Positions 1 through 11,425 of a stretch of 64,000 nt of DNA are shown piece after piece. The DNA comes from Lineus longissimus (lineage: Eukaryota; Nemertea; Pilidiophora; Heteronemertea; Lineidae), in assembly GCF_910592395.1 (NCBI RefSeq), contig NC_088310.1, positions 26,739,491 to 26,803,490 on the forward strand. The letters are read 5' to 3'. Made by a program: the position numbers and the translations under genes. Numbering within the stretch: position 1 is the stretch's first letter; the number at the start of each line of letters is the position of its first letter. The notes under the pieces were generated by a model, which was given only the letters and a program-made list of their open reading frames with translations, had not been told where the DNA came from and searched no databases.

Positions 1-2500
1 CACTATTTCAACAGTTGCTGTTTGAACAGATATTTACTAACCGAGTTAAAATAATCAGGGTTGCCATGTCTCCATTCCTGCAAAGGAAATGTGATTATTG
101 TATTGTGTTGCGTGATAAAGACATATTTGACAATATAATCGATCATGTCACAAATATCTACATGGACACCAAACCTAATATCATGAATATTGAAAATCAC
201 TCACATCACTTTTAGTTTAAAATGCATGAACTAAAAAAGAAAAAAAAATCAGCTGCCAAGAAAAGTGCATTCTTCAACCATTGATCTGCATAACTGCAAC
301 GAGTAGGGCCTACTTCATGATCAATAGGGAAAGATCGTTGATTTGCATAGTGGAATCGCGTAGTTGTCAAAATGAGTCATAAAAAGTTTGGCCTACCAGC
401 ATCAAGTCAAAGGGGTATCAATGTGGTTCGTTGAAATACACAAAATTCAATTTTAAACTGATGTACGTACGCAGCTGGTCACTGGTGTTCAAAATAAAAA
501 ACAATAATGAAATGAAAGACAATAAATGTCTGGTTAAAATAGAAGTGTTGTCAGTTCACAATGGTATGAATATCACCACCAGAAAACCCCTTGGTTACAT
601 GATATCAATGATTGTAACGGAAGAAAGCAGCTGCTGAAAACCATAATATGTTTAAAATCACAGAGACCAAGAGCACAACAAGATTATCGATATTCTCTAT
701 TTTCGCTCCATATACTCTCGATTCAAAAAACAAAACCATGCAAGGCTACAAGATGAAAGACAACCAGAAAACTTTGAAACCAAATAGGTATATATCAGTT
801 TCAAAGCCTGAAAATGTACTGTTATGTGCATGTTCAATACAAAAGATATGTCACTCACTGTAACAGAAAGTACTTTTTATGAAGTACGGTAAGAGAGGAT
901 TTCTCAGCCCAGTGCCACCCATTTATTCTTTCAATAAGTGCCTCGACTTTAAGGTATTATCATACCATAATGAGTTACCCTCCTCTGACAACCCACATAA
1001 GAACTGATAGCAAAACGATGAGTGAAATGGAAGAGTTCCCCATGGTTTACCAACACATACCAGTTACCATGGTAACCACTCATTCAGACGCAACCCCAAG
1101 GGTAAAAAGTTGATATAGTAGAACATTATTTAGCATTCAATTTCACTCTTAGTCCAAAATAAGGTGTAAAATTTAATCAACCATCCGTAAAATACCGAAT
1201 CCAAAACATTCAATTATTCATTCTATGAGTAGATCTTTCTTTCTTACTTTTTTTTGTAAATTTCCTCACCATTCTCATGGCTTAGTTGCGCATTCCCATC
1301 CAAGATACTAATTGAATAACAATTTTAGTAAATAGTTTACTTTTTTCTTGTATATCAGCTTGTAAATTCAGCAAATTTTTTTAGATAACAAAACTTGGAG
1401 TAGAATAGATTGTGTTCCATTTTGGTGAGGTGATTAATAATGTAATTGCCAATCCGGTTCTGAAAACCACAGGCCGATCTTCACTGAGCTGATCTATTCT
1501 ATATGGTTTGCTCCATTTCCCCGCACTCTGAACTGAACTCTGAAGCTGGGATCGTGGCACATTAAGGGTTAAAGATATCATTCTCAAGGACAAGGAATCC
1601 AATATTGAAAGAATGATCAGGAAGCATCCAATTGAACAAACAATAATTTCCTGCTAACAAGGCTGACTGAGTGATTACCCTTGAGGCTTCTGGCAACTAT
1701 AGGATAACCTCGGATGTCCTATCAAATAAATCTTGCCAATCTATCGAAAACCAATGTCCAGCTACTGACTACTCATGATCAGTTACCTGCCATGTGAACT
1801 GATTATCGGCTTGTGTCATTTCTGCCTCTTTCCCATGGAAGCCTGCCAAGCAATCAATAACAATTTAGTGTAGCATCATCTGGCCAGACAAGCTTTGCAA
1901 TATTGATGACATCAGCAGGTTGTTTTCTTTAGACCCCTGCAGTACTGGGAGCAGATTCCATCACATTAGAGTACTCTTCTTAGTGTCACTAGGACTAGGA
2001 GTGAAGAAACTAGGCGAGGTTTGGAGATCAATATCATGCCAACTTACTGATGAATTCATTGATATAAATTCTAAAATACCTTGGTACCGTAAAGTCAACT
2101 TTTAAATGGAAATGCATAAGCCTCGTTCTGAGAGTGGAGTGTTTTGGACACGCAACCAAGATGCTCTACCAAAGTTCCCTCGGGTTGCACTAAAATGTGG
2201 AACCATGCACACAGCTCACTTCAGAAGTTTGAGGCTCTCAAAACACTGCTTCAAACACAAATCAGCCAAGGAAGCATCAACCACCCTAAGTTTTTTAATG
2301 AGCACTACACATATTTGCTGAGAAAAACGCTCCAAATAGCCCATTTGCGCGGATTTTAGCGTCACTTGAGCGAGCCGATCCGGACTTCCTATACGGGCTG
2401 CCGTAACATAATGTAAACAACGGCGCTACCGGCGCTCCGGGCAGGCGATGGATGGAATTTGCCAAATTCGCACATATTCAAGTTATTTCGTGGCCTATCT
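1..2500. other. Gene-poor AT-rich stretch
   Basis: I see no convincing exon here. Open frames are short, lack flanking splice signals and resemble no family I know. The DNA is AT-rich with homopolymer runs, for example near 230-250 and 1240. It may be intergenic, or intron of the candidate gene whose first exon is proposed at 4261-4338 on the minus strand. Confidence 0.5.
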
Positions 2501-2528
2501 TTTTAAGTTTGAGGTATTTTAGAATAGA

Positions 2529-2695
2529 AATTGAACCCTCGGCTTCGGACCTTGGTTGAGTTACCAAGACACTCTCGGGTGGAGCTAAAATTTCGTCCAA
2601 ACCCTCGCCTGTCGGCTCGGGTTTGGACTGTATTTTAGCTCCACCCTCGAGTGTCTTGGTAACTCAACCAAGGTCCTCCGCCTCGGGTTCAATTC
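2529..2695. repeat. Near-perfect 167-bp palindrome
   Basis: The sequence from about 2531 (TTGAACCCTCGGC) reads back as its reverse complement ending at 2694 (GCCTCGGGTTCAA). The arms meet almost without a loop near 2612. They share the core CTTGGTTGAGTTACCAAGAC and the flanking GAGCTAAAAT. It looks like a foldback-type mobile element. I do not see a clear target-site duplication. Confidence 0.7.
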
Positions 2696-2699
2696 CTTA

Positions 2700-4255
2700 A
2701 GCCAATCAATGGCCAGATAATTATAGAGGAACATTTTTTCAATACATGAACATGATAGTTAAAAATCTCCACCCTCTCATAGCAGTAAATTGGAATAGAT
2801 CGTTTCTGAAAGACACACACACAATTTGATTGGAAGAAATTTTTGGAACGATGTGTACAAAGGCCTGTGTAATACTAGGAAGAGCCAATAAATTTGTCAA
2901 GATGAAGTGCAGAAGAAATATTGCAGAACTAATCAATCAAGCCAAATATTCCTTTCTCCACATGAAATGTTGACACTGAGGGCACCAATGACAAATGAGG
3001 GAGGGTACTAGTCACAGGGACAAAAGTCCTAGGTCTTTAGGTGCTTTTCTCAGCCATGGACTTGACCTGAAGTGCTCAATTGTTTGCAATAACTGTCACT
3101 TCATGTGTACTACATGTACTTCATCATCTCATAACACCTGGATAGTTTCTTCAGCTGCGTCCACCTTTGATAGCTTTAACAGGCCAATCAAGACCAAGCA
3201 AGAACAGTACACCAGAGCCAAAGAAATCACACTATTGACGGCAACAATATACCCATAAACTGCACCATTTAGTTCACCAGATGTCTAATGATGTTGATCA
3301 AACCAATCCTACAGAACAACAGTGCACACATTCCCCGAAGCTGCTGACCAATTGAGTGTGCAACCTGAACATTATTGGCTTGTGTTCTGCATACAGCATT
3401 ACAGCAGGACCCATAGAAGTTGTACACAGAAATTAGGGACATCCGACATGGGCCTGGTTGTTCAAAAGCACAAAAGTCACGTTATCCCCAACAGTTATGT
3501 TAAGTATCCTTAAGGACGTTATCTTTTTCAGTTAAACCCATTAAAATGTTCACCTTAAGACTTAACATTTCAGTTAAACCTAACATTGTTTTGAACAACT
3601 CAGCCCTGGAGACTTAAATGCAGTTACTTGAAAGGGACAAAAAGTTTGGTGATTGTGATTGGTATAGTTGCTCACTATTAAATTGTCAATGGTGTCAACA
3701 GAGACAGCTATTGTTGGCTGGTAATTGTGACTGATCGTTTGCATTGCAACAAAGACCATTTATTACAATATTTCCGATCTGAATGAAATGAATGGGAGAT
3801 TGGTGCGTTTTTCACCAATAGTCCCGAAAAAAATTGTCCTGGACGACCATACTCCATAGGCATATAAAGAACGGCCTATAAAGTCTTAAAGAACGTCATC
3901 ATAAAACACGAAAAATAAAAGACTTTAAAAGTAAACAAAACCTGTGACTGTGAGGAGCTAGAGAAATAGGCCTAGAGCTACATTCCACCTTGAACAACAC
4001 TACCTGAAAATAAACAATCATATTACCTAGCCCTCAGAGATGTCAGCTTGTGACAACAAGTGTAGCTAGCCACAATGTTATCGTTTTGCACATCGTGATA
4101 TACGCTTTGTGTACATCCACACACATGGACTGGTGGTCTGCACGAGGAGAGGGGGCAGTGCGTTACAAATCGGCAAATATCACCACGAAATAAGCAGCGA
4201 TAAAAAATCACTTTGCAGGCATCAATCCGACATATCTGAGGTACAATTCCTATGA
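2700..4255. other. Gene-free stretch
   Basis: No exon, RNA gene or strong repeat stands out. Short open frames on both strands lack splice context and recognisable domains. Confidence 0.45.
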
Positions 4256-4260
4256 CATAC

Positions 4261-4338
4261 CATCATCCCAGACTGCACGCCATGGCCATCAGCATCAGTT
4301 CTTTGCCGCTTCGAAGCATGCCCGTCGTAACTCGCCAT
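4261..4338 (-). CDS. Candidate first coding exon of a gene running left
   Basis: On the minus strand an ATG at 4338-4336 opens 26 codons (MASYDGHASKRQRTD, then ADGHGVQSGMM) that end exactly at a consensus donor, ATG|GTATGT. The start lies in an AAAATGGCGAG context within locally CpG-richer DNA, as expected for a promoter and first exon. The KRQRTD stretch resembles a basic nuclear-localisation signal. A weak thought is an hnRNP L-like N-terminus, but no RRM-encoding exon was found further left in the window, so the family stays open. Intron 1 would run to or past the left edge. Confidence 0.4.
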
Positions 4339-5079
4339 TTTACTTGCTACTTTGATGACCTTGACCCCACGAACGAAACCGCCTAACCCTTTGCTGTTGG
4401 AATGGCACCTATTGCGCTATCATCCGTCGCGTTCTTATCGATGAATGACACGATTAGGTATTTATTCCGGGCTTTAGTTTTGCTAGTCTTTTGTTATGTC
4501 TGCGTGAAAATGAAAAAATGGTTAGTGTTTTTTGAATTTCCGGTTTGTTTTGGTTACTAAACTGCAATTTTAGTCACTTTCATTGCTCTTCTTTTTAATT
4601 ATTTGGGTAATTACGATATCTATGTGTTTTCCTATGAATTCATTATGAGCATAAATGTGATGTTGTATTTATTGCATTACCGTTTGTTCAAAATCAAATA
4701 ATGAAAATAAAGATTAGGGTTATATCAACCAAACAAGTGCAAAGGAAGAGTAAGTTAGTTGACTGATTCTGGTTACTAGACTCAAAATGATTTCAAGTGT
4801 TTCAGAATGCAAACCATGGGAATAAAACATCACAGAAACATCAGATCCTAAATCTTTTTCCAAGTTGCTAGCCGTGGTTTGCCAATGAAGATATCAATGC
4901 TCACTCCTCATATTTTACCCCTTGCAGAGAGGTAATTAGTGGCCAACTCATATCACCCAGGGGTTGCTGGTAGAAACTGGCGCAGTTAGGGGATTTTTAT
5001 TCAGAAGCACTACATCATATGAAAATTATTTTATAAGAATATGCCATTCAATGAACCCAAAAGGAAATCCATGTAAAAC

Positions 5080-5272
5080 CTACATAGGTCCAGTTTGCCC
5101 ACATGGTCCCCATCCGAAAACCCGGGTGCATATTCCACATGGGGTCTGGGTGGGCAAAAGTGGGACCCACACTTACCCACTTGGGACCCACATTAATTGC
5201 CCACATGGGTACCCATATGGCTGCCCACCCATATGGCTGCCCACACTATTAGCCATATGGGGCCCATAAATC
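5080..5272. repeat. CCCATATGG-rich low-complexity repeat
   Basis: Words such as CCCACATGG, GGGACCCAC and CCCATATGGCTGCCCA recur in direct and inverted order. Both strands stay open only because of the repeat, so frames across it are not genes. Confidence 0.6.
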
Positions 5273-5767
5273 TTGCTATCTGGGAGGGTATTAGGCAGGT
5301 CTTCTGATAACGACAGAGAACAATATATGTGCGGACGTTGGAAAGACCAAGATCCGGGAGATGCTAACACGAGCTGGCCGTTGGTAAGTCGGTCTCCAGT
5401 TGTCATGTATAACGACTTCCTTGTGCAGAAAAGCATCCAGCGATATCTGGCCGCAAATGATGAAGCAAGATACAATTTGTAAGGTCTCCTCCCTGGTTGT
5501 GACTGCCACAGAGCTAATTCTGCCTCTGTGTGCTCCTTGTCCTCAGAAAGACCATGACACTTTGGTTGTGTAATCGGTTGTGAAGTTGTCACAACCTCCT
5601 TCCCCTGACAGAACTCTTACAACTGAAGACAACGCAGAAAAGCAAAGGCAAGAATAATCTTTTACAATTTTCTTCTATATTGACCTCCTGAACATCACAT
5701 AAAATATAAAGTTGTATCAAGACAGAGTAACTCATCGATCAAAGTACACTTCTCAATTGAGACAACT

Positions 5768-6375
5768 CCAATACATGTCCTGGCCCAGACTGTGACTGAG
5801 ACAGAATGGTCAGGTAGTGCACCAAAGGTCCGAGCTAGGCATCACGGAGCGAGTTAGTCCGAGGTTGTGACAGAAGTGTGTCTTTGACCAATACATGTCC
5901 TCGTCCCAGACTGTGACTGAGACAGAATAGTCAGGTAGTGACCCAAAGGTCCGAGCCAGGCATCACGGAGCGAGTTAGTCCAATGTTGTGACAGAAGTGT
6001 GTCTTTGTCCAATACATGTCCTCGTCCCAGACTGTGACTGAGACAGAATAGTCAGGTAGTGACCCAAAGGTCCGAGCCAGGCATCACGGAGCGAGTTAGT
6101 CCAATGTTGTGACAGAAGTGTGTCTTTGTCCAATACATGTCCTCGTCCCAGACTGTGACTGAGACAGAATAGTCAGGTAGTGACCCAAAGGTCCGAGCCA
6201 GGCATCACGGAGCGAGTTAGTCCAATGTTGTGACAGAAGTGTGTCTTTGTCCAATACATGTCCTCGTCCCAGACTGTGACTGAGACAGAATAGTCAGGTA
6301 GTGACCCAAAGGTCCGAGCCAGGCATCACGGAGCGAGTTAGTCCAATGTTGTGACAGAAGTGGGTCTTTGTCTGA
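5768..6375. repeat. Tandem repeat, 121-bp unit, about five copies
   Basis: The word TCTTTG(A/T)CC recurs at 5881, 6002, 6123, 6244 and 6365, a strict 121-bp period. Each unit contains CAGACTGTGACTGAGACAGA and GGCATCACGGAGCGAGTTAG. The inner copies are nearly identical, while the first copy differs slightly. Degraded fragments of the unit (TGTGACTGAGAC) continue to about 6500. This is a satellite or minisatellite. There are no unique spacers between copies, so it is not CRISPR-like. Confidence 0.9.
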
Positions 6376-6687
6376 TATACGTTCTGGACCAATGCTGTGA
6401 CTGAGACAGAATGGTCATTTCGCAGCAGGGCATGGGTGAGTTTGTCCTAGGTTGAGACAGAAGTGTGTCTTAGGCTGTGACTGAGACCAAATGATCTGGT
6501 GGTGCAGCAAATTTCACAGCTTGGCAACATGGGCTGAACTACAGTCTGCAGGCATGGCAGGAGAGGAAAACAAGAGGCTAAATACATTGAACCAAGTTTC
6601 TTTATTCTTTACACTTGTTCAAGAAATACATTTACGCTCGTCTTAATTTGCACTTTTTTCCATTACTGTTTGCTTAATATTGCCCTA

Positions 6688-6822
6688 GATTCGGCCTGGT
6701 TGTGACTGCCTCATCTCTCTCTCCATGTTGACAACTTTGCAGAGCAGCCAAGACTGATTTGGCCTGGCTGTGACTGTCTCATCTCTCTCATCATGTTGTC
6801 AGCACGGTGGAGCAGCCAGGAC
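6688..6822. repeat. Imperfect tandem duplication, 67-bp unit
   Basis: Two adjacent copies begin with GATTCGGCCTGGTTGTGACTG and GATTTGGCCTGGCTGTGACTG and end in AGCAGCC(A)AGGACT-type sequence. They have diverged by several substitutions. Confidence 0.6.
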
Positions 6823-6854
6823 TGTCAAACAGTTGTGTGAGCTCACTATATGCT

Positions 6855-7062
6855 CACAATCCTGTTAGTAACAAAAAGTAAGTAAAAATGCTGTCCCATT
6901 TGGTCCATTTGCCCAGCACCAGAACCCATTTACAAGTGTACATCTGGGTAATGAGGCATGTGTCAAAGAGACCTGCCTGAGTCTGTCACCGACTGTAGGA
7001 TTCGAACCAGGGACCACTTGACCTCTACTTGAGAATCTGAGCCACTAGTCCATAGTGTGTCA
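6855..7062 (-). mobile_element. tRNA-derived SINE
   Basis: Read on the minus strand, a tRNA-like head carries an A-box-like stretch (TAGTGGCTCAG, about 7048-7033) and a perfect B box GGTTCGAATCC (7008-6998). A non-tRNA body follows with AAATGGGTTCTGGTGCTGGG. RNA polymerase III promoter boxes followed by an unrelated body are the hallmark of tRNA-derived SINEs. The tRNA part cannot fold as an intact tRNA by eye, so I do not call a tRNA gene. Boundaries are approximate. Confidence 0.6.
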
Positions 7063-7155
7063 TGTAGATTCAAGCTGTACATGGTCTTGCTCTTCGATCT
7101 TGTCACGTTACATCCTTGTCCATTGCTCCCCCACAATCATGTAAATGCCCAAATA

Positions 7156-7311
7156 CAGTAGAACCTCTATTAAGGACACCTTCGTGACTGGCAAGTGCTG
7201 TCCTTAATAGAGAGGTGTCCTGATTAGAGAGGTCAAATTGAATAGAAACTACCGATTTGGGACCAAAACTAGTGTCCTTTAGAGAGGTGTGCGCTAAGGG
7301 AGGTTCCACTG
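7156..7311. mobile_element. Mariner-like MITE, copy 1
   Basis: The 156-bp element begins CAGTAGAACCTCTATTAAGG and ends GAGGTTCCACTG, so its termini are inverted. TA dinucleotides flank both ends, as expected for Tc1/mariner target duplication. Internal GTCCT..AGAGAGGTGTCC words form subterminal inverted repeats. A second copy of the family lies at 21169-21343. It has no coding capacity and was presumably mobilised in trans. Confidence 0.75.
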
Positions 7312-8239
7312 TACTGTATTGAATTCTATTTTCTGTCTTCAGAAAATCTAGAAAGAAGTCAGCCACCAACTGAAGACCTCATCAAAGTTTACCAAAGACT
7401 GCAAAGCAGTGTAGAAGAGGAATGGTGGCCTGTTCGAACAGGTATGGACTGCATCGCCACCTGTCATCTCCCTACTCACTCCGATGACCACTTGTCGCTC
7501 CTCAACCAGCCCAACTCCATCTATTATTGTACTGTTCCATATTGTTAGGTTGTACATGTATGACAAAGGCATATTGCAAGATCTAAAGCACCTGTTTTAT
7601 TTAGTCAAGCATCTATATTTAGTCAAGAGTCTATGTTTTATGAATAAAAAAGTTGTGTCCTGTACATTGTTTTCTGTCTTTAGTATTCTGTCTTTGCATC
7701 TGCTTTCATTATTTTGTTGCCTTAAAAGAGGGCAACGTTAAGCCTGTGAATTGGTTTGGATGAAGATGACCCTTACGAAAAAGATCTCAGATTCACGATG
7801 GTAAAATCGGAATTTACCATGTTCACTATGGTACGTCTGTAAGGTGGATACACTCCGGATGAATAGGATGATGGACTGCCCCGGGAGTCTATATGGGGCG
7901 GACAGAACGACGATGGTGCACAACGACCATGACCCAAACAAACCGAGGTAGACTACATGTCCAATCGGACCATGACGAGACTTCTTGAGGACAGTCCCAG
8001 GCATAGCAAGGCCATGCCGAAAGTCGGCAGTGAATGTCACTCCTTCAGTCTTTCAAGGATGGATATACGCACAACGACGGTGGATCGGCATGAGCGAGGC
8101 CGACAACATTGCCATCTATCGTTTGAACATGCGTCTGTGGTCTCACTCGATCCACAGTTTCATCTTACAATGTATCCATCAGACGTTGACGTCTATGGGC
8201 GGTTATTACCACAAAAAAGGACGAGCAGACGAAAACTTG

Positions 8240-8490
8240 ACAAGGACAGACCATAACGAAGACGTTATGTCTTATTTAGTAAAACGAAGACATTATGTAC
8301 TAAAACAAAGATGTTGAAAAGTGAAACGAAGACATTGTATCTTTAAAAACAAGGACATCCATGCACCATGCTTAAGACCTACATGAGATCGTATCTTTCA
8401 AACTTGTCAAAATAAGGACATCAACACGACACGAAGACATCAACACAATTCACGAAGATGTCGACACGACGCGGAGACATCATACAACAC
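8240..8490. repeat. Degenerate ACGAAGACAT repeats
   Basis: The word ACGAAGACAT and near matches (ACGAAGATGT, ACAAGGACAT, GCGGAGACAT) recur about ten times with irregular spacing. This is an old short tandem repeat. Confidence 0.55.
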
Positions 8491-8546
8491 GAAGACAACA
8501 GATGGCGCTCGCGTACCGTATTTTTGTTATTGCTGTTAGCGACGCA

Positions 8547-8691
8547 GCACGTGTATGGATGAGCGCGAACAGTCAAGACATGGACGACGAAGATCAGAAA
8601 CGGAAAATAGGAGCTTTAAGTCGGCCTGCTGGAGCAAAGTACTCTGCTATAAGCCGAGAACTTGACTGTTCGCGCTCATCCATACACGTGC
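8547..8691 (+). mobile_element. Perfect 31-bp inverted repeat around an HTH-like reading frame
   Basis: GCACGTGTATGGATGAGCGC... at 8547-8577 returns as its exact reverse complement at 8661-8691. Between the arms, one frame reads DDEDQKRKIGALSR, then GAKYSAISRELDCSRSSIH. That resembles the N-terminal helix-turn-helix of Tc1/mariner-type transposases (K-x-G-A-L, then AISREL..S.SSIH). No catalytic DDE/D core follows, so at best this is a truncated relic. The exactness of the repeat suggests recent formation. Confidence 0.35.
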
Positions 8692-8811
8692 GATATCACG
8701 TGAGAAACGAGAAGGATGAGTCTATGATCGAACCACACCTCAATCTTTGCACACATCCTCGTACAACCAGGTAGTGGAGCTGCAGCCTAAGCAAAAGAAG
8801 AGGAATCAATT

Positions 8812-10533
8812 TCAACAAAATATTTCATTGTAAATGTCATGGGCGTCCTCTTCAGAAAATACCAAGTTTGTGTCAAAGACGTTATAAATGTCTTTGTCGT
8901 TTCGTAATTGAGAAATGGCATATTGGTGACAACGCCGGTTATGGTCAGTTGAAGACACTTCGGAGGGGGTCTTTCCTCTGACCTCTCCGCAAGGACGGTT
9001 ACCTCCCTCTTGGCTACACGTGGTTGTAGACCCACGACAGCTTTCGTAGTGTTCAACCAAGTCGGCGTTCTTTTTAGGTTTTGCCGCACCAGCAATGAAT
9101 CCGTTTATACCATTGTTCAAATTGACCCCTCTTGGTGCATTTGGAATATCTCCAAGGTCAAAGTTCGGATCAGTTTTTTTAGTAATTTTTCTGTCTTTTT
9201 CACAAACTTTGCAATCAGGATATTCACCCTGTTCGTCTGATTCTGAACTGTAATCCAAGCCAACAATCTCGCATGGACAATCTGCTATGAGGAACTCTAA
9301 ATAACTCAGTGCGACATCGAGCTCTACCCTGTCTTCGGCAGACAGTTCCCTCAGCTTTGGCCCGGTCGTCTGCTCAGTCTCGCTCAGTGTTGTCTGCTGG
9401 GTCCCTGTCGTATGTTGAAGTTGTCCTTCATGAGCCTTCGCTTCCACAATGAGGCATGTTGCGGTTGGGTTAAGGATGGGGAATTTCGCCTGCCTTTTGC
9501 AAATTACAGCGAAACGGTTGGTTAGCTCTGAAAAGTAACGTTAGTTCAGTCAGAATCTGTCTTAGGATCTTTGGTTTCATACGTGCGTTGTATCCAGAAG
9601 CCTACGCAAAGGCCCGTTGCTTGAAAATCCTGGTCTAATTGGAATAATTGAACTAACCATTTAGCAGATCAAGTTATTAGTTGCCGGGTTGGTTACCCGC
9701 ATCAGGTTTCTAATGACAAGCTAATAGGAATGCGTAAACATCCATAATGACGTAAATAGTTTTTTTCAGAACGTCATCAATCATCAGGGGACACTCGTAA
9801 CAATCAATGCAACTGAGCCAACTGTCTATTTTCGTCCAGTCCATCTGCAATGTAATTAACAATCATGAAAAGACAGATGTTCTGTCGGTATTCGCAATGG
9901 GAACCCACAAAGGTCGCATCCGCTCAGTAGTGCATCCATGTCTTTCCTTCGGCCTAAAGAAATGGCCTGCATTGGATGACGACCAGCAGGCATGGACGAC
10001 TGGACGACTGCTGAAATACACACAGCTGATGTCCGTCATCAGGACATAGAATAGATAAGTCATGATGAGAAGTAATTAGGCCCTATATATACAGAGTCTC
10101 CTTCTCGACTTTCAATATATGACCTGTAGGGAACATACACGTACACCCATCCTTTTCGAAGGGCAATGATGGAAGTGGACATTTAAGCTCTTTCTATAGC
10201 GCTCTGACAGTAACCCGCCAATCCATTTAATGACGACTTACCACGAATATGATCAAAATTCGTGAGTGTCTTCAGCAGAAGTAGCACCAGCGGTATGCTG
10301 GAAACCAATATGGTCCAGGCACAGAAGACGAAGAAGACACGTAAATATGTCGATAAGACGTTATCCTGGTTTACTTCGGTATGTTGATCCAATTCAACAA
10401 GAGGTAATACCAACATGACCTTGGCACCAGGCACTGTCTCTTGTGATAGCACCATCATTTCATCTTCTTCATTGACGGGGCCCGGCCACTGCAGGATGGA
10501 TGGGATGAGCACGGCCAGGAAGATCACACGCAT
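8812..10533 (-). CDS. Predicted single-pass membrane protein, 335 aa, unknown family
   Basis: Two exons, 10533-10242 and 9527-8812, join in phase 1 (donor CGTG|GTAAGT, acceptor TTTTCAG|AG) to give 335 codons plus stop. Residues 1-17 (MRVIFLAVLIPSILQWP) look like a signal peptide. Residues 18-65 are acidic and probably extracellular. Residues 66-87 (VFFVFCAWTILVSSIPLVLLLL) form a strong membrane helix. The remaining ~248 residues would be cytosolic: a basic juxtamembrane patch (CKRQAK), a Thr/Gln-rich stretch, cysteine pairs (CPCE; CKVCEKDRK), tyrosines in acidic surroundings (DYSSES, HYESC) and a C-terminus DIYNEIFC. I recognise no family; a receptor or adaptor role is only a guess. The ATG at 10533 was chosen because it starts the signal peptide. 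A CRE-type site lies 124 bp upstream. Confidence 0.55.
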
Positions 10534-10656
10534 GAGCTTAACTTCATTAATCTCAATCTAAGAGGACTTGGTAGAGTTTGTAGCCACGAGGAACTCCACT
10601 TCACACTTTGCAGACGTTGGCAACGTCATGAGGATTCTGTTCCTCGGCAACGTCTA

Positions 10657-10664
10657 TGACGTCA
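10657..10664. promoter_or_regulatory. CRE palindrome TGACGTCA
   Basis: A perfect cAMP-response-element palindrome lies 124 bp upstream of the start codon of the 335-aa membrane protein gene, within a stretch that also repeats GGCAACGTC. Position and sequence fit a promoter element bound by CREB/ATF factors. Function is inferred. Confidence 0.4.
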
Positions 10665-10689
10665 GGTCACTTTCTCATTGATTCACCCA

Positions 10690-11425
10690 CCAAGCAATGC
10701 TAATCACGATCTAATCAGGACCAGAGTCTTTATTTGAAGGACTCTGTCAGGACCAAGGACACTGCAACACCAATGCCGTAGATATGCTGGTCACAATCTA
10801 ATCAGGACCATTGACGCTGCTTCAACGAGGGAATACTGGTGCTTGTAACAACCTAATCTGGATGCTAGTCAAAACCTAATCAGAATCACTGCTTCTCACA
10901 GGCGTTCCATATATTATCGGGACCGAAAAGGACACTGATACAGCCAGGCAATACGTACAGATCGATGCTAGTCACAACCTAATCAGGACAAAGGAAACTG
11001 ATATACCAAGACAACATAGATGCTCGTCACAGCCTTATGAGGACCAAGGACACTGTTACAACCTGACAATATTGATTTCCTGTCATAACCTTACGAGGAT
11101 CGAGGACAGATACACCCTGACAACATAGATGCTCGTCACAGCCTTATGAGGACCAGGGACACTGTCACAACCTGACAATATTGATTCTCGTCATAACCTT
11201 ATGAGGATCGAGGACAGATACACCCTGACAACATAGATGCTCGTCACAGCCTTATGAGGACCAGCTGCAGAGACACTGTCACAACCTGACAATATTGATT
11301 CTCGTCATAACCTTATGAGGATCGAGGACAGATACACCCTGACAACATAGATGCTTGTCGCAACCTTATAAGGATTGAGGACGCTGTTACACCCAGACAT
11401 CATGGTTTCTCATCACAACCTTATC
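10690..11425. repeat. Minisatellite of TCACAACCTTATGAGGACC-type units
   Basis: Units of roughly 36 bp (TCACAACCTAATCAGGACCA...GGACACTG) are arranged in a higher-order period of about 109-114 bp: CCTGACAATATTGATT recurs near 11062, 11171 and 11285. The left part is older and more diverged, while the right part is more homogeneous. No coding function is evident. Confidence 0.8.

Noticed and set aside
5173-5592. 139-codon minus-strand frame
   Set aside because: Its C-terminal half runs through the CCCATATGG repeat and it has no family resemblance. A plus-strand exon ending at GTAAGT (5393) was also considered but lacks any partner.
5768-6375. CRISPR-like array
   Set aside because: The 121-bp units abut directly with no unique spacers, and the window is clearly eukaryotic.
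6990-7062. Functional tRNA gene on the minus strand
   Set aside because: The B box is intact, but the acceptor and anticodon stems do not pair convincingly, and a SINE body follows.
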